Origin: JAIVJM01 sp963816985
GTDB taxonomy: Bacteria; Acidobacteriota; Blastocatellia; Pyrinomonadales; Pyrinomonadaceae
Direction of reading: 5' to 3'
Assembly: GCA_963816985.1 (NCBI GenBank)
Contig: CAWFMF010000004.1
Location: 496,001 to 560,000, forward strand
Length of the DNA stretch: 64,000 nucleotides
In this document: positions 41,470 to 50,527 of the stretch, piece by piece
Position numbering within the stretch: the stretch's first letter is position 1
Layout: each line of letters starts with the position of its first letter
The notes under the pieces: model-generated
Told to the model about the DNA's origin: nothing
What the model saw: only the letters and a program-made list of their open reading frames with translations
The model's database searches: none
Position numbers and translations under genes: made by a program

Positions 41470-43743
41470 TCATCCGGGTTCGTTCCGGTCGTCGTCGTGG
41501 GCCGGGTTGGTCAGAGAGAGCAGCGAGTTGGAGTCGGGCGCGGGGCGCATCTCCAGCTCGCGCGTCGGCGTGTCGGCGCGCACCGAGACGTTGTTGGATT
41601 GGAGCGTGTTGCCGGTCGCGCGCTGGAAGTCGGCGATGGCCTTGTTGAGGTCGGTCTGCGCCTGAAGCTCTCGGCCCCGCGCCGCGAGGAGTTCGTTCTG
41701 ACGTTGGAGGACGAGGAAGACCGTCGTCGTGCCCGCTCGGAACTGGCGCTGCTCGCTCTCGTACTGCTGCTCGGCGGAAGAGCGCGAGGCGGCGGCTGAA
41801 GCGAGTCGCGCTTCGGCGGAGCGCAGGGACTGCGTGGCGTTGCGCACGTCGGCCTCGATAATCTGCTCGGCCTGCGCGCGCTGGTTGCGGATGCGGCTGC
41901 CTTCGGCGAGCGAGCGACCGAGGTTCGCCTCCGCCGTGCGGTTGCGCAAAGGAAGAGAGACGCGGACGCCGACGCGGTAGGTCGGGTAGTCCTGCTGAAG
42001 CAGGTTCGTGACCGACTGCGTGTAGCCGCCGACGAGGTTCGGCGTCACCGTCCCGCCGCTGCCCGTCGTCGTTTCGAGCGGCGTGAGCCCGGCGATGACG
42101 GAGAGTTCGTTGACGCGCGTGCGCAAGGCCGTGTTCGAGCTGTTAGAACCGCCCGTGCCGCTCCCCGCCGCCGTCAGAGAGCCCGCCAGGCCGACCGAAG
42201 TGTACGTGCCCACGAGGTCAATCTGCGGCTTGGTGAGGTCGCGGAAGTAGCGCGTGTCTATCTGGTTAATCTCCGCGCCGGTCTGAAGCTGCGCCAGTTC
42301 GGGGCGGTTGTTGATGGCGGCGGCGACGGCCTGTTCCAAAGGCACGCGCGGCGCTTCGAGGTTGACGGGCGTGACCGGCGTTAAGGGCTTCGACCAGAGG
42401 GGCGCGGTGCGGTCGGGCAGTATCAAAGTCTTCAAGGTGTTCTCGGCGCGCGTCACGGTCTCCTGCGCCGTGTAGACGTTCTGCTCAAACGTCGTGACCT
42501 GCGTGTTGGCGGCCACGATGTCAATCGGCGCGAGCACGCCCTTCTGGACGAGCCGCTGGTTGCTTTCGAGCTGCACGCGCGCCTGCCGCACGGCCTCAAT
42601 CTGGACTTGCAGGTTGCGGAGCGCGAAGGCCAAGTCCCAGTACGCCTGCTCGACCTGCGAGATGACCTCGATGGCGCGCTGGCGGAACTGCGAGTCGGTG
42701 AGCGAGAGATTCTTCTTGGCGATCTCGATGTTGCGGCGGTTCTGGTCGAAGCGCAGGCCGCGCCAGAGCGGCTGCGTGTAGGTGAAGTTCAGGGCCGTCG
42801 GGAACTGCGGGTTGAGCGTGACGTTCTGGTTGTTCGTCGTCAAGCGCGTCGAAGAGAAGTCGAGCTGGTACGCGCCGCCCGCGACGGGCGAGAAGCCGCC
42901 GAAGCGCACCGCGCCGGTCGCGTCCGTCTGCTTGACCGAGCCGTTCTGCGCGCCGCCCAGGGTCGAGCTGGTCGGCGTGACGCGGCTCTCGAAGAAGCTC
43001 TCGGAAGAGAAGACGGGGTCGTAGACGCCGCGCGCCGCCGTCAGGTTGTACTCGGCGACCTGCACGTCTATGCGCGAGCCGTCAATGTCGTTGTTGTTGG
43101 CGAGCGCGAGCGCGATGGCGTCGTTCAAGCTCAAGGGCGTCTGGTCGGCCATGTCCACGCCGACGCGCTCGGCGCTCGGCAAAGGACGCGCGGGCGCTTC
43201 GAAGTTCGGCGCGATGGGCGGCGGGTCTGCCGGGAGTTCGGCGGGCGCGATGCCGCCGGAGACGCCGACGCTTTGGTCGGGCGTCTGTTGAGTGCCGGTC
43301 GCGCCGGGAGTCGTCGTGCCCGTGGTCGTGCCCGGCGGCGCGGTCGTCCCGGCGGGCGTGGAGGTCTGCGGCTGTTGCTGCCCCGGCGCGGTCTGCTGCG
43401 AAGAGGGTTGCACCTGCGGCGAAGGCGGGCGCGGCCCCTGCGTGTTGGGCGTCGTCTGCTGCCGCTGCTGCTCGACGCCGGTCTGCGGCTGCGTGCTCTG
43501 CTGCGCCTCGTTCTCAGGCCGCACGGGCGCGGCGGAGGAGTTCGGCGGCAACTGCGTCGTCGGCGTCGGCGGCGAGCCGGGACGCGTCTGTTGCGGCGTC
43601 GTGCCCGCGGGCGGCGACTGCTGCGGCGTCGAGGACGGCGGCGTCTGCCCCGTCTGGTTCTGCGCGAGCGCCGCGCCGGGCGCGGAGACAAGCATCGTCG
43701 CCGCGACGAGCACCGCAACTCCAACTCGATAAAATTTCATCAT
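41470..43743 (-). CDS. TolC-family outer-membrane efflux protein
   Basis: 757-residue outer-membrane channel. A signal peptide ends Ala-Leu-Ala-Gln-Asn, then an unusually long Pro/Gln/Thr-rich linker of about 180 residues precedes the TolC domain (Thr-Leu-Gln-Asp-like helices; repeat at about 240-455 and 510-720). Such proteins form the exit duct with an RND pump and adaptor. The two ATGs at 43743 and 43740 are both possible; 43743 is taken. Third gene of the operon, after the adaptor and the pump. Confidence 0.9.
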   Translation of the reverse strand: MMKFYRVGVAVLVAATMLVSAPGAALAQNQTGQTPPSSTPQQSPPAGTTPQQTRPGSPPTPTTQLPPNSSAAPVRPENEAQQSTQPQTGVEQQRQQTTPNTQGPRPPSPQVQPSSQQTAPGQQQPQTSTPAGTTAPPGTTTGTTTPGATGTQQTPDQSVGVSGGIAPAELPADPPPIAPNFEAPARPLPSAERVGVDMADQTPLSLNDAIALALANNNDIDGSRIDVQVAEYNLTAARGVYDPVFSSESFFESRVTPTSSTLGGAQNGSVKQTDATGAVRFGGFSPVAGGAYQLDFSSTRLTTNNQNVTLNPQFPTALNFTYTQPLWRGLRFDQNRRNIEIAKKNLSLTDSQFRQRAIEVISQVEQAYWDLAFALRNLQVQIEAVRQARVQLESNQRLVQKGVLAPIDIVAANTQVTTFEQNVYTAQETVTRAENTLKTLILPDRTAPLWSKPLTPVTPVNLEAPRVPLEQAVAAAINNRPELAQLQTGAEINQIDTRYFRDLTKPQIDLVGTYTSVGLAGSLTAAGSGTGGSNSSNTALRTRVNELSVIAGLTPLETTTGSGGTVTPNLVGGYTQSVTNLLQQDYPTYRVGVRVSLPLRNRTAEANLGRSLAEGSRIRNQRAQAEQIIEADVRNATQSLRSAEARLASAAASRSSAEQQYESEQRQFRAGTTTVFLVLQRQNELLAARGRELQAQTDLNKAIADFQRATGNTLQSNNVSVRADTPTRELEMRPAPDSNSLLSLTNPAHDDDRNEPG

Positions 43744-43770
43744 CCGCAATCCTTGCTCTCTCTCGCAAAA

Positions 43771-43869
43771 TTGTAGGGGCAGGGCAAGTCCTCGGCCCGT
43801 GCAACTTTGCCAGCGCTCAAGTTGAATCTGTCGCCGCAACGCGGGCAGGGACGAGCCCTGCCCCTCCAG
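43771..43869. repeat. GGGGCAGGG palindromic doublet, degenerate copy e
   Basis: Right arm 43841-43869 is nearly complete, left arm 43771-43800 is degenerate. Between the RND pump gene end (43885) and the TolC start. Confidence 0.7.
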
Positions 43870-43884
43870 TCTCACGACGCTTTC

Positions 43885-46800
43885 TCAGTCGCCCGAAGCC
43901 GGGTCAACATAGCTGTCCTTGACGGCGCGGCGCGAGACCGGCTCTTCGAGTCTCGTCTTGCGCGGGAAGACGCCCGCGTAAGCATCCGACAAACGGCGAC
44001 CCACGCCGCCCTTGAAGTTGTTGAAGCCCGCGCCGACGCGCGACCACACGGTCGAGTCCTTCGCGTCCTCGAATAAGGAGTAGAAGACCGGGACGGCGAG
44101 GAGCGTGAGCAGCAGGCAGAGCGACTGGCCGCCGACGACTAAGACGCCGATGGAGCGGTTCGTCGCCGCGCCCGCGCCCGTGCCGAGGACGAGCGGAATC
44201 ATCCCGGCGACGAGCGCGATGGTCGTCATCAGGATGGGCCGCAGACGGTCGCGGTTCGCTTGCAGGATGGCGCTGTAACGCTCCATGCCGTGCGCGCGCA
44301 GCTCGTTCGTGTGGTCAATCTGCAAGATGGCGTTCTTCTTCACAATGCCGAAGAGCAAAAGGATGCCGAGCGCCGAGAAGATGTTGAGACGCTGCCCGGC
44401 TATCAGAGTCGAGAGCAGCGCGAACGGAATCGAGAGCGGGAGCGTCAGCAGAATCGTGACGGGGTGGATGAACGACTCGAACTGCGCCGCGAGAATCAAA
44501 TACATGAAGACGAACGAGAGCAGGAAGGCGAGCATGAACGACTGGTTCGCCCTCTGCAACTCCTTCGACTGTCCCGTGACGCCCGTGCGGTAGCCCGCCT
44601 CCATGTTCAGCTCCTGCGCGTAGCGCTGGACGGCGGCCAGCCCTTCGGACTCCGAGCCGTTGGGCGCGAGCGACGCCGAGACCGTCACCTGCCTTTGGCG
44701 GTTGAGGCGGTCAATCGAGGCCGGGCTCTCGCCCTCTTCGAGCCGCACGAGTTTCTCCAAGTCCACCGTCCCGCCGTTGGCCGAGGCGACCGTGAAGTTG
44801 CTCAAGTTCTCGCGCGTGCGCCGGAACTCCTCGCCCGCGCGCACCACCACGTCGTACTGGTCTGAGCCCTCGCTGTAGGTCGTGACGCGCGCCCCGGCGG
44901 CGAGCGTGTTGAGCGCCTGCGCCACGTCGCCCGCCTTGACGCCGAGGTCGGCGGCGCGGCGGCGGTCAATGATGATGCGGACTTCGGGGCTGCTCAGTTC
45001 CAGCGAGCGGTCGGCGTCGCGGAAGTTGTCGTCCTGCTTGATGCGCTCGACCAGCTTGTTCGAGTACTCGTCGAGCTTTTCGATGTCGGGGCCGCTGATG
45101 AAGAAGCCTAAGCTTGAGCCGCCGCGCCCCTGTCCGAGGCTCGCGCCGATGGACGAGCCGCCCGAAGCGTTGATGACGTACTCCTTCGGGTACTTCCGCT
45201 TGCGAATCATCTCGCGCGTGCGCTGGATGAGTTCGGTCTGCGAGAACTTCCGGTCTTCGACCGGCGTGAGGCTGACCTGCACCGAGCCCCGGCTCGGCGA
45301 GCCGCCGCCGCCGAAGCCGCCCGCGTTGACGAGCGTATTCTGGACGCCCGGTATCTGCTCGCGCACGTCGCGCGCGACGCGCTCAAGGACGGATTGCGTC
45401 GCCGCGAGGCTCGTCCCCTGCGGCGCGCGCAGGGAGACCTGGAAGGCCGACTCGTCCTCGTCCGGCAGGAAGTTGTAGCCGACGGCGCGGTAGAGCGGCA
45501 CGATGGAGGCGACCACGGCCACGCAGATGATGACGACGATGAGGCGGTGCGCCATTGACCAACGCAGCATCCACATGTAGGCGGCGTCAATCGGTCGGTA
45601 GAACCGCCCGGACTTGGAAGTCGTGCGGTGTTCCTTCTTCACATCCTCCGCCGCGTGCTCGTTCGTCCCGTCTCCCTCCCCGCCGTCGCCGGCGGGCAAG
45701 CCTTCGGGCGTGACGGTCTCCTTCGGCGGCTTGATCCAGCGGGCCGCGAGCATCGGCGTCAGCGTGAACGAGACGATGAGCGAGACCGCAATCGCCGCCG
45801 CCGCCGTGAGGCCGAAAGACGACATGAAGCGACCGACGATGCCCGACATGAAGCCGACGGGGATGAAGACGGCGAGCAAGGAAAGCGTCGTCGCCATGAC
45901 GGCGAGGCCGATCTCCTTCGTCCCCTCGACCGCCGCCTGATACGGGTGCATCCCCTTCTCTTCGACGAAGCGGTAGATGTTCTCAAGGACGACGATGGCG
46001 TCGTCAATCACGATGCCGACCATCAAGGTCAAGGCAAGCATCGTCATCTGGTTGAGCGAGTAGCCGAGCACCGCGATGATGGAGAAGGCCGCGATGATTG
46101 AGGTCGGAATGGCGAGCGCGGCGATGACGGTCGAACGGAAGTTCCACAAGAAAAGAAAGACGATGAGCGCGGCGAGGAGGCCGCCGACGACCAAGTGCTC
46201 TTCGATGGCGTGGAGCGACGTTTCGATGAACTCCGACTGGTCGCGCGTGACGACGACCTTAACGTCCGAAGGCAGCAGCGGCACGATTTCCGCCATCCGC
46301 TGCTTGACGCCGTTGATGACGGCGATGGTGTTCACGCCCGACTGCTTGCGGATGCCGAGCGAGACCGACGGCACGCCGTTCAGGGAGGCCGCCGACTGCG
46401 GGTCAACGCCGCCGTCCTCGACGCGACCGATGTCGCGAATCTTGACGGGGTAGCCGTTGCGCGTCGTGATGACGATGTCGTTGAAGTCCTCGACCTTCGT
46501 CACCTTCGAGAGCGTCCTCAGAGTCACGGTGCGCGCGCCCTCGTCCAGACGCCCGCCGGGCAGCTCTAGGTTCTGCGCGCGCAAGGCGTTCGAGACTTCC
46601 GTCACCGAGAGGTTGAAGGCGCGCAGGCGGTCGGGGTCAACGTAGACTTTGATTTCGCGCGTGCGACCGCCGAAGACGACGACCTCGCCCACGCCGTCCG
46701 CCGACTCGATGCGCTCCTGAATCTGGTTCTCGACGAGCGTCGTCAGCTCAATCGAAGAGCGCGGCGCGCTGATGGCGTAGATGAGGACGGGCTGCGAGTC

Positions 46801-47202
46801 CGGGTCGGACTTGCGCACGACGGGCGGGTCGGCGGTCTCCGGCAGGCGGTTGATAATCGTGCTGACCTTGTCGCGCACCTCCTGCGTCGCGAGGTCGGGG
46901 TCTTTTTCGAGGTTGAAGTTGATGGTCACGTTCGAGCGCCCCTGCGCCGAACTGGAACGCATCTCGTCAATGCCGGGGACGGTGTTGACGACGCCCTCGA
47001 TGATGTCGGTGATTTCGGTCTCAATCTCCTGCGGGGCCGCGCCGGGATTCGAGGTCGAGACCGAGACGGTCGGGATGTCAATCTTCGGGAAGCGGTCAAC
47101 GCCGAGCGTGAAGAAGGAGAACCCGCCGACGACCGTCAGCAAGAGAATCAACACGGTCGCGAAGACCGGACGCCGCACGCAAATTTCAGCTAACTTTTGC
47201 AT
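43885..47202 (-). CDS. RND efflux pump, HAE1 type (AcrB-like)
   Basis: Proton-driven resistance-nodulation-division transporter of 1105 residues. It starts Glu-Ile-Cys-Val-Arg-Arg-Pro-Val-Phe-Ala-Thr-Val. Helix 4 reads Gly-Ile-Val-Ile-Asp-Asp-Ala-Ile-Val-Val-Leu-Glu-Asn, with the double Asp of hydrophobe/amphiphile (HAE) pumps; the Asp-Gly-Glu-Asn form of metal (HME) pumps is absent. An insert near residues 490-520 (Gly-Asp-Gly-Gly-Glu-Gly) lies between the two halves. Exports hydrophobic compounds from membrane or periplasm through the TolC partner. 112 bases after the adaptor gene, with a hairpin repeat between. Confidence 0.95.
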   Translation of the reverse strand: MQKLAEICVRRPVFATVLILLLTVVGGFSFFTLGVDRFPKIDIPTVSVSTSNPGAAPQEIETEITDIIEGVVNTVPGIDEMRSSSAQGRSNVTINFNLEKDPDLATQEVRDKVSTIINRLPETADPPVVRKSDPDSQPVLIYAISAPRSSIELTTLVENQIQERIESADGVGEVVVFGGRTREIKVYVDPDRLRAFNLSVTEVSNALRAQNLELPGGRLDEGARTVTLRTLSKVTKVEDFNDIVITTRNGYPVKIRDIGRVEDGGVDPQSAASLNGVPSVSLGIRKQSGVNTIAVINGVKQRMAEIVPLLPSDVKVVVTRDQSEFIETSLHAIEEHLVVGGLLAALIVFLFLWNFRSTVIAALAIPTSIIAAFSIIAVLGYSLNQMTMLALTLMVGIVIDDAIVVLENIYRFVEEKGMHPYQAAVEGTKEIGLAVMATTLSLLAVFIPVGFMSGIVGRFMSSFGLTAAAAIAVSLIVSFTLTPMLAARWIKPPKETVTPEGLPAGDGGEGDGTNEHAAEDVKKEHRTTSKSGRFYRPIDAAYMWMLRWSMAHRLIVVIICVAVVASIVPLYRAVGYNFLPDEDESAFQVSLRAPQGTSLAATQSVLERVARDVREQIPGVQNTLVNAGGFGGGGSPSRGSVQVSLTPVEDRKFSQTELIQRTREMIRKRKYPKEYVINASGGSSIGASLGQGRGGSSLGFFISGPDIEKLDEYSNKLVERIKQDDNFRDADRSLELSSPEVRIIIDRRRAADLGVKAGDVAQALNTLAAGARVTTYSEGSDQYDVVVRAGEEFRRTRENLSNFTVASANGGTVDLEKLVRLEEGESPASIDRLNRQRQVTVSASLAPNGSESEGLAAVQRYAQELNMEAGYRTGVTGQSKELQRANQSFMLAFLLSFVFMYLILAAQFESFIHPVTILLTLPLSIPFALLSTLIAGQRLNIFSALGILLLFGIVKKNAILQIDHTNELRAHGMERYSAILQANRDRLRPILMTTIALVAGMIPLVLGTGAGAATNRSIGVLVVGGQSLCLLLTLLAVPVFYSLFEDAKDSTVWSRVGAGFNNFKGGVGRRLSDAYAGVFPRKTRLEEPVSRRAVKDSYVDPASGD

Positions 47203-47204
47203 AA

Positions 47205-47317
47205 GAGTTCAAAGTTCAAAGTTTAAAGTTCAAAGTCGGTTCGGCCAGTTAAGTTCAAGATTCAAAGTCGAGAACTTGTCTTCAACTTTGAATCTTGAAC
47301 TTTGAACCTTGAACTTA
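47205..47317. repeat. Heptamer-unit inverted repeat 13
   Basis: GTTCAAA/GTTCAAG/GATTCAAAG units in inverted order, related to 16122-16192. It lies inside the efflux operon, between adaptor stop and pump start, and would form a long hairpin in the mRNA. Confidence 0.88.
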
Positions 47318-48667
47318 TTGCACGACTCGCGCGCCCTCGAAGAGCTGGTCGAGGTTGCTGGTCGCGACCGTCTCGTCCGGGTTGACGCCGGAGAGTATCT
47401 GCATGGTGTCGCCTTCTTCGATGCCTATCTGCACGACGCGCAGTTTTGCCGTCCCGTCCTGAATGACGAAGACGCGGTACGACTGCGTGTTCTGGTCGGA
47501 GACGACCGCCGCGCGCGGGACGTAGACGGCGCGGCTCCCGCCCTGCCGGACGATGCGCGCGGTGGCGAACATCCCCGAACGCAGCGCGTTGTCGCCGTTG
47601 TCAATCGCGGCCTCGACCGTCGCCGCGCGCGAAACCGGGTCAATCGCCGGGTTGACCGCCGTCACGCGTCCGGCGAACTTGCGCTCGCGGTGCGCGTCCA
47701 CTTCCAAAGATACGCCCATGCCGGGCGTGATGAAAGGCACTTCGGCCTCGGCCACCTGCAACTGCAACTTGATGGGGTTGGTGCGTAAGACCGTGGCCGC
47801 GATGGAAGAAGGAGTGACGTACTCGCCGACGGCGATGGGGCGGTTGCTGACGAAGCCCGCGTAAGGCGCGCGGACGACGGCGTCTGAGACGGCCTTCTGC
47901 GCGATGGCGACCTGAGCGCGCGCCGACTCGACCCCGGCCTCGGCGGTCTGGATGGCCTGATTGCTCTGGCGCGCGGTGTTGACGGCGGCTTCGAGCTGCT
48001 GGCGCGCGGCGTTGACGCGCGAGCGCGCCGTGTCCCTCTGCGTGCGGAACTGGTCGTAGACGCTCAGGGCCACGTCGCCCGTCTCTACAAGATCGCGGTA
48101 GCGTTTCTCGTTAGCCTCGGCGAGACGAAGTTCGGCCTGCGCCTGTTCGAGACTCGAACCGGCGGAGCGGACTTCCGGTATCGTCACGGCGTCGAAGTTG
48201 CCGCCCGGTCTGAGTCCCAGACGCGCCTCGGCCTGTCGCACCCCGGCGACGGCCTGCGTCACCGCCGACTGCGCCTGTTGCAGACGAAGGCGCGCGTCCC
48301 TGTCGTTGAGTCGAGCAATCACGTCGTCCTGCCGGACGAACGCGCCGACCGAGACGGGCGTCGCCACGACCTGACCGGAAGTCTGCGGGGCCACGTCCGA
48401 AGTCTCCTGCGCGATGAGGCTGCCCGTCGCCTGAATGTAGGAAGGCACTTCGCGCGCGACTGCCGTCGCGGTCGTCACGGTGACGGGCGGCGTCTCCGGC
48501 CCGCGCCTCGACTCAGCCGCGCCGCCTTCGCCGCCGCCCTTCGTGTTCTCCCTCGCGTCCGCTTTCGATTCCGACCGACCGCATCCCGCCAGCAGCATTG
48601 AGACCGCGAGCGCCGTGCAGGCGAGCGCGGAAGCGTGTAACCTGCGGGAGACAAATGAAGAAAACAT
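47315..48667 (-). CDS. RND periplasmic adaptor lipoprotein (MFP)
   Basis: 450-residue adaptor that couples the RND pump to TolC. Lipoprotein: Leu-Leu-Ala-Gly-Cys-Gly-Arg. Then Ser-Tyr-Ile-Gln-Ala-Thr-Gly-Ser-Leu barrel-sandwich hybrid strand, Gln-Thr-Ser-Gly-Gln-Val, a long coiled-coil alpha hairpin (about 130-260) and Ala-Pro-Tyr-Ala-Gly-Phe-Val-Ser-Asn-Arg with the beta-barrel and membrane-proximal domains after it. Its upstream region carries the candidate ECF promoter at 48698-48724, so it leads the efflux operon. Confidence 0.95.
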   Translation of the reverse strand: MFSSFVSRRLHASALACTALAVSMLLAGCGRSESKADARENTKGGGEGGAAESRRGPETPPVTVTTATAVAREVPSYIQATGSLIAQETSDVAPQTSGQVVATPVSVGAFVRQDDVIARLNDRDARLRLQQAQSAVTQAVAGVRQAEARLGLRPGGNFDAVTIPEVRSAGSSLEQAQAELRLAEANEKRYRDLVETGDVALSVYDQFRTQRDTARSRVNAARQQLEAAVNTARQSNQAIQTAEAGVESARAQVAIAQKAVSDAVVRAPYAGFVSNRPIAVGEYVTPSSIAATVLRTNPIKLQLQVAEAEVPFITPGMGVSLEVDAHRERKFAGRVTAVNPAIDPVSRAATVEAAIDNGDNALRSGMFATARIVRQGGSRAVYVPRAAVVSDQNTQSYRVFVIQDGTAKLRVVQIGIEEGDTMQILSGVNPDETVATSNLDQLFEGARVVQ

Positions 48668-48697
48668 AGATAGCCCTTTTTACCTTTATACTTGCAA

Positions 48698-48724
48698 GAC
48701 GACCGGCGTCGCGTCGCGGTTACA
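48698..48724 (-). promoter_or_regulatory. Candidate ECF sigma promoter of the RND operon
   Basis: Minus-strand TGTAACC (48724-48718), 16-base spacer, CGTCTT (CGTC at 48701-48698). It is identical in both boxes and in spacing to the sites at 49642 and 51162 and lies 31 bases before the adaptor start. Confidence 0.75.
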
Positions 48725-48867
48725 GATTTTTCGTTTAATAAAGTCGCTGGCCGGGGTCGAAATAAACGGCATAAATCCAAAGTTTCGTCCGCGCGCGAAG
48801 CTTTAGATGATACCCGCATTTGGATGCGGTACGGTGTCGAATATGTCACACGGGAGGGTAAATTTTT

Positions 48868-49629
48868 ATGGACGGGTGGATGGCGGAGAGGGAGCGAACC
48901 TTGCGCGAATTCTTCGGGGCGGAAGAGGGGCGCGCACTGGCTGCGCCCGACGCCTCGAAGTTCGAGTTGACGACGGAAGTGTCGAAGGGGCTCGCGCACT
49001 TCAACATCGAATGGCACTTCATCCCACGGGATGAAGCCGTCCCCTTCGACGACGCTTACGTGGCGCGGCTCTACCCTTCGGCCCCGAAGGATTTCAACGA
49101 GCCGCACGAGCACGGGGCCAGTTACCGCGAACGCTTCACCGAGGGTCACAAAAGAGTTCAGGGCCGCATCGTCGGCGTGGAGGCTATACGGAAGCCGCGC
49201 TACCTGCCCGGCAACCGGCAGTTCTACGGCACGGCCTACGGGCACGACGCTTCAGCCGACCCCTTCGCGCCCTACATGGGCCGCGCCGGGATGATGAACG
49301 GCACGCGCTACGCGCACAACTATCTCTCCTTGCGCACCTTCCTCCGCGTCGTCAACGAGGACTGGCGCGCGCGCGCGATACTGCCCGCCGGATACCGCCT
49401 GACGGTCTGCCCGCCCGCCGTCTTCAACCTCGTCGGCACAGTCTTTCACCCCGAATGGAGCGAGAGCGAGACGCTCGAAATCGGCTTCTACCGCGACCCG
49501 CAGGGCAACGCCACCTGCTACGCCGTCGGCTCGAACGCGCCCGGCGACTTCTCCTACGTCAACGAGGTCGAGGGCGACGCCGAATGGTCTCTGATGGGCT
49601 TCCGCGTCGCCTTAGTGCCGGAAGATTAG
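48868..49629 (+). CDS. Hypothetical protein, unknown
   Basis: 253 residues, cytoplasmic (no signal peptide), with many Tyr, His and Pro: Phe-Asn-Glu-Pro-His-Glu-His-Gly-Ala-Ser-Tyr, Tyr-Gly-Thr-Ala-Tyr-Gly-His-Asp, and a C-terminal Gly-Asp-Phe-Ser-Tyr-Val-Asn-Glu-Val-Glu-Gly. No family recognised. GGGAGG ribosome site precedes the ATG. It is divergent from the efflux operon, with the ECF site of that operon between them on the other strand. Confidence 0.68.
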   Translation: MDGWMAERERTLREFFGAEEGRALAAPDASKFELTTEVSKGLAHFNIEWHFIPRDEAVPFDDAYVARLYPSAPKDFNEPHEHGASYRERFTEGHKRVQGRIVGVEAIRKPRYLPGNRQFYGTAYGHDASADPFAPYMGRAGMMNGTRYAHNYLSLRTFLRVVNEDWRARAILPAGYRLTVCPPAVFNLVGTVFHPEWSESETLEIGFYRDPQGNATCYAVGSNAPGDFSYVNEVEGDAEWSLMGFRVALVPED

Positions 49630-49641
49630 GCGCAGAAAAAA

Positions 49642-49668
49642 TGTAACCGGATGCGCGCGGCGGGCGTC
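49642..49668 (+). promoter_or_regulatory. Candidate ECF sigma promoter of the Spy-like gene
   Basis: TGTAACC (49642-49648), 16 bases, CGTCTT (CGTC at 49665-49668). Predicted transcript start near 49676, about 80 bases before the Spy-like ATG at 49756. Identical in form to 48698 and 51162. Confidence 0.75.
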
Positions 49669-49755
49669 TTGTACTGTGAAAGGCCGTTTGAGGAGTCATT
49701 CTCTCCTGTGTCCGATGCGGCTCGCTACAAATCAACACTCTGGAGATTAAGACTG

Positions 49756-50322
49756 ATGAAATTGACCGGAACAAAGAAGATCATGGGCGGACTGGCGCTG
49801 GCCGGGTCGCTGATGCTGACGGGCGTCGTCGGCTTCGCGCAGCAGGGCTCGACGCAGGGTCAGGGCGACAAAGAGCACGCCGGGCGTAAACACGGCGAAG
49901 GCCGTGGCCATCGCGGCATGAAGGGCGGCATGAGGGGTGGTTTCGGCGGCCCCTTCCGTCAGCTTAACCTGACCGACGCGCAGAAAGAGCAGATGAAGCA
50001 GATCGCCACGCGCCACCGCGAGACGGCGAAGGCCAAGCGCGGCAACATGGGTCGCGGCGAAGGTCGTCGCGGCGGGTTCGACCCGTCCACCGGCGTCTTC
50101 GACGAGGCCGCCGTCCGCGCGGCTGCGCAGGCGCGCGCCAATGCCCACGTCGAGCAGGAAGTCGCGCACGCGCGCATGATGTCCGAGATGTACAACGTGC
50201 TGACCGCCGAGCAGAAGGCGCAGCTCGCCACCGCTCGCCAGCAGCGCGAGCAGAAGCGGCAGGAGCGCCGCCAGAACCGTCAGGGTCGCCGCAACGCCGT
50301 GACCCCCGGCGAGAGCATGTAA
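49756..50322 (+). CDS. Spy/CpxP-like periplasmic protein
   Basis: 188 residues: signal peptide (hydrophobic 10-28, Gly-Phe-Ala-Gln-Gln), a Gly/His/Arg-rich segment, and then helices with the two LTxxQ-type motifs of Spy/CpxP (Leu-Thr-Asp-Ala-Gln-Lys-Glu-Gln-Met and Leu-Thr-Ala-Glu-Gln-Lys-Ala-Gln-Leu). Such proteins chaperone unfolded periplasmic proteins or sense stress. A large basic tail closes the protein. The ATG is preceded by a site for the ECF promoter at 49642, and a terminator (50410-50435) separates it from the sigma gene. Confidence 0.85.
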   Translation: MKLTGTKKIMGGLALAGSLMLTGVVGFAQQGSTQGQGDKEHAGRKHGEGRGHRGMKGGMRGGFGGPFRQLNLTDAQKEQMKQIATRHRETAKAKRGNMGRGEGRRGGFDPSTGVFDEAAVRAAAQARANAHVEQEVAHARMMSEMYNVLTAEQKAQLATARQQREQKRQERRQNRQGRRNAVTPGESM

Positions 50323-50409
50323 GTCAGTAAGGACAAGGGCCGCGCGCTCTTCCGACGACGGGAGAGCGTGCGTTCCGCGTCTTGCGGTAACCTGACCAAG
50401 ACGACGAAG

Positions 50410-50435
50410 GGCAGCCCTCGGCCAAGAGGGCTGCC
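50410..50435 (+). terminator. Terminator after the Spy-like gene
   Basis: 10-bp perfect stem GGCAGCCCTC/GAGGGCTGCC with a 6-base loop, then a short T-rich run. It lies 88 bases after the stop and 92 before the sigma gene, so the sigma gene likely has its own promoter. Confidence 0.75.
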
Positions 50436-50527
50436 GCTTTATTTTCGTGGGCGGACGAGAAATGGTTGTCTCATCTCTCTCCTAAAGACTCTTCGAGGAG
50501 ACCGGCGGCGGGCAGTTCTGAGAAGTC

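Noticed and set aside
41203..41473. Frames with Val-Gly-Ala-Gly-Leu-Val-Pro-Ala-Arg
   Set aside because: They translate the palindromic repeat and occur at every copy in several frames; not genes.
43885..47202. Heavy-metal (HME/CzcA) RND pump
   Set aside because: Helix 4 has the Asp-Asp pair of HAE pumps and not the metal-pump motif, so a metal role is not supported.
521..47317. CRISPR array for the short tandem units
   Set aside because: Units are 7 bp, arranged as inverted arms with no spacers, and no cas gene is present.
50386..50412. ECF site before the sigma gene itself
   Set aside because: GGTAACC is present, but no CGTC box follows at the right distance.
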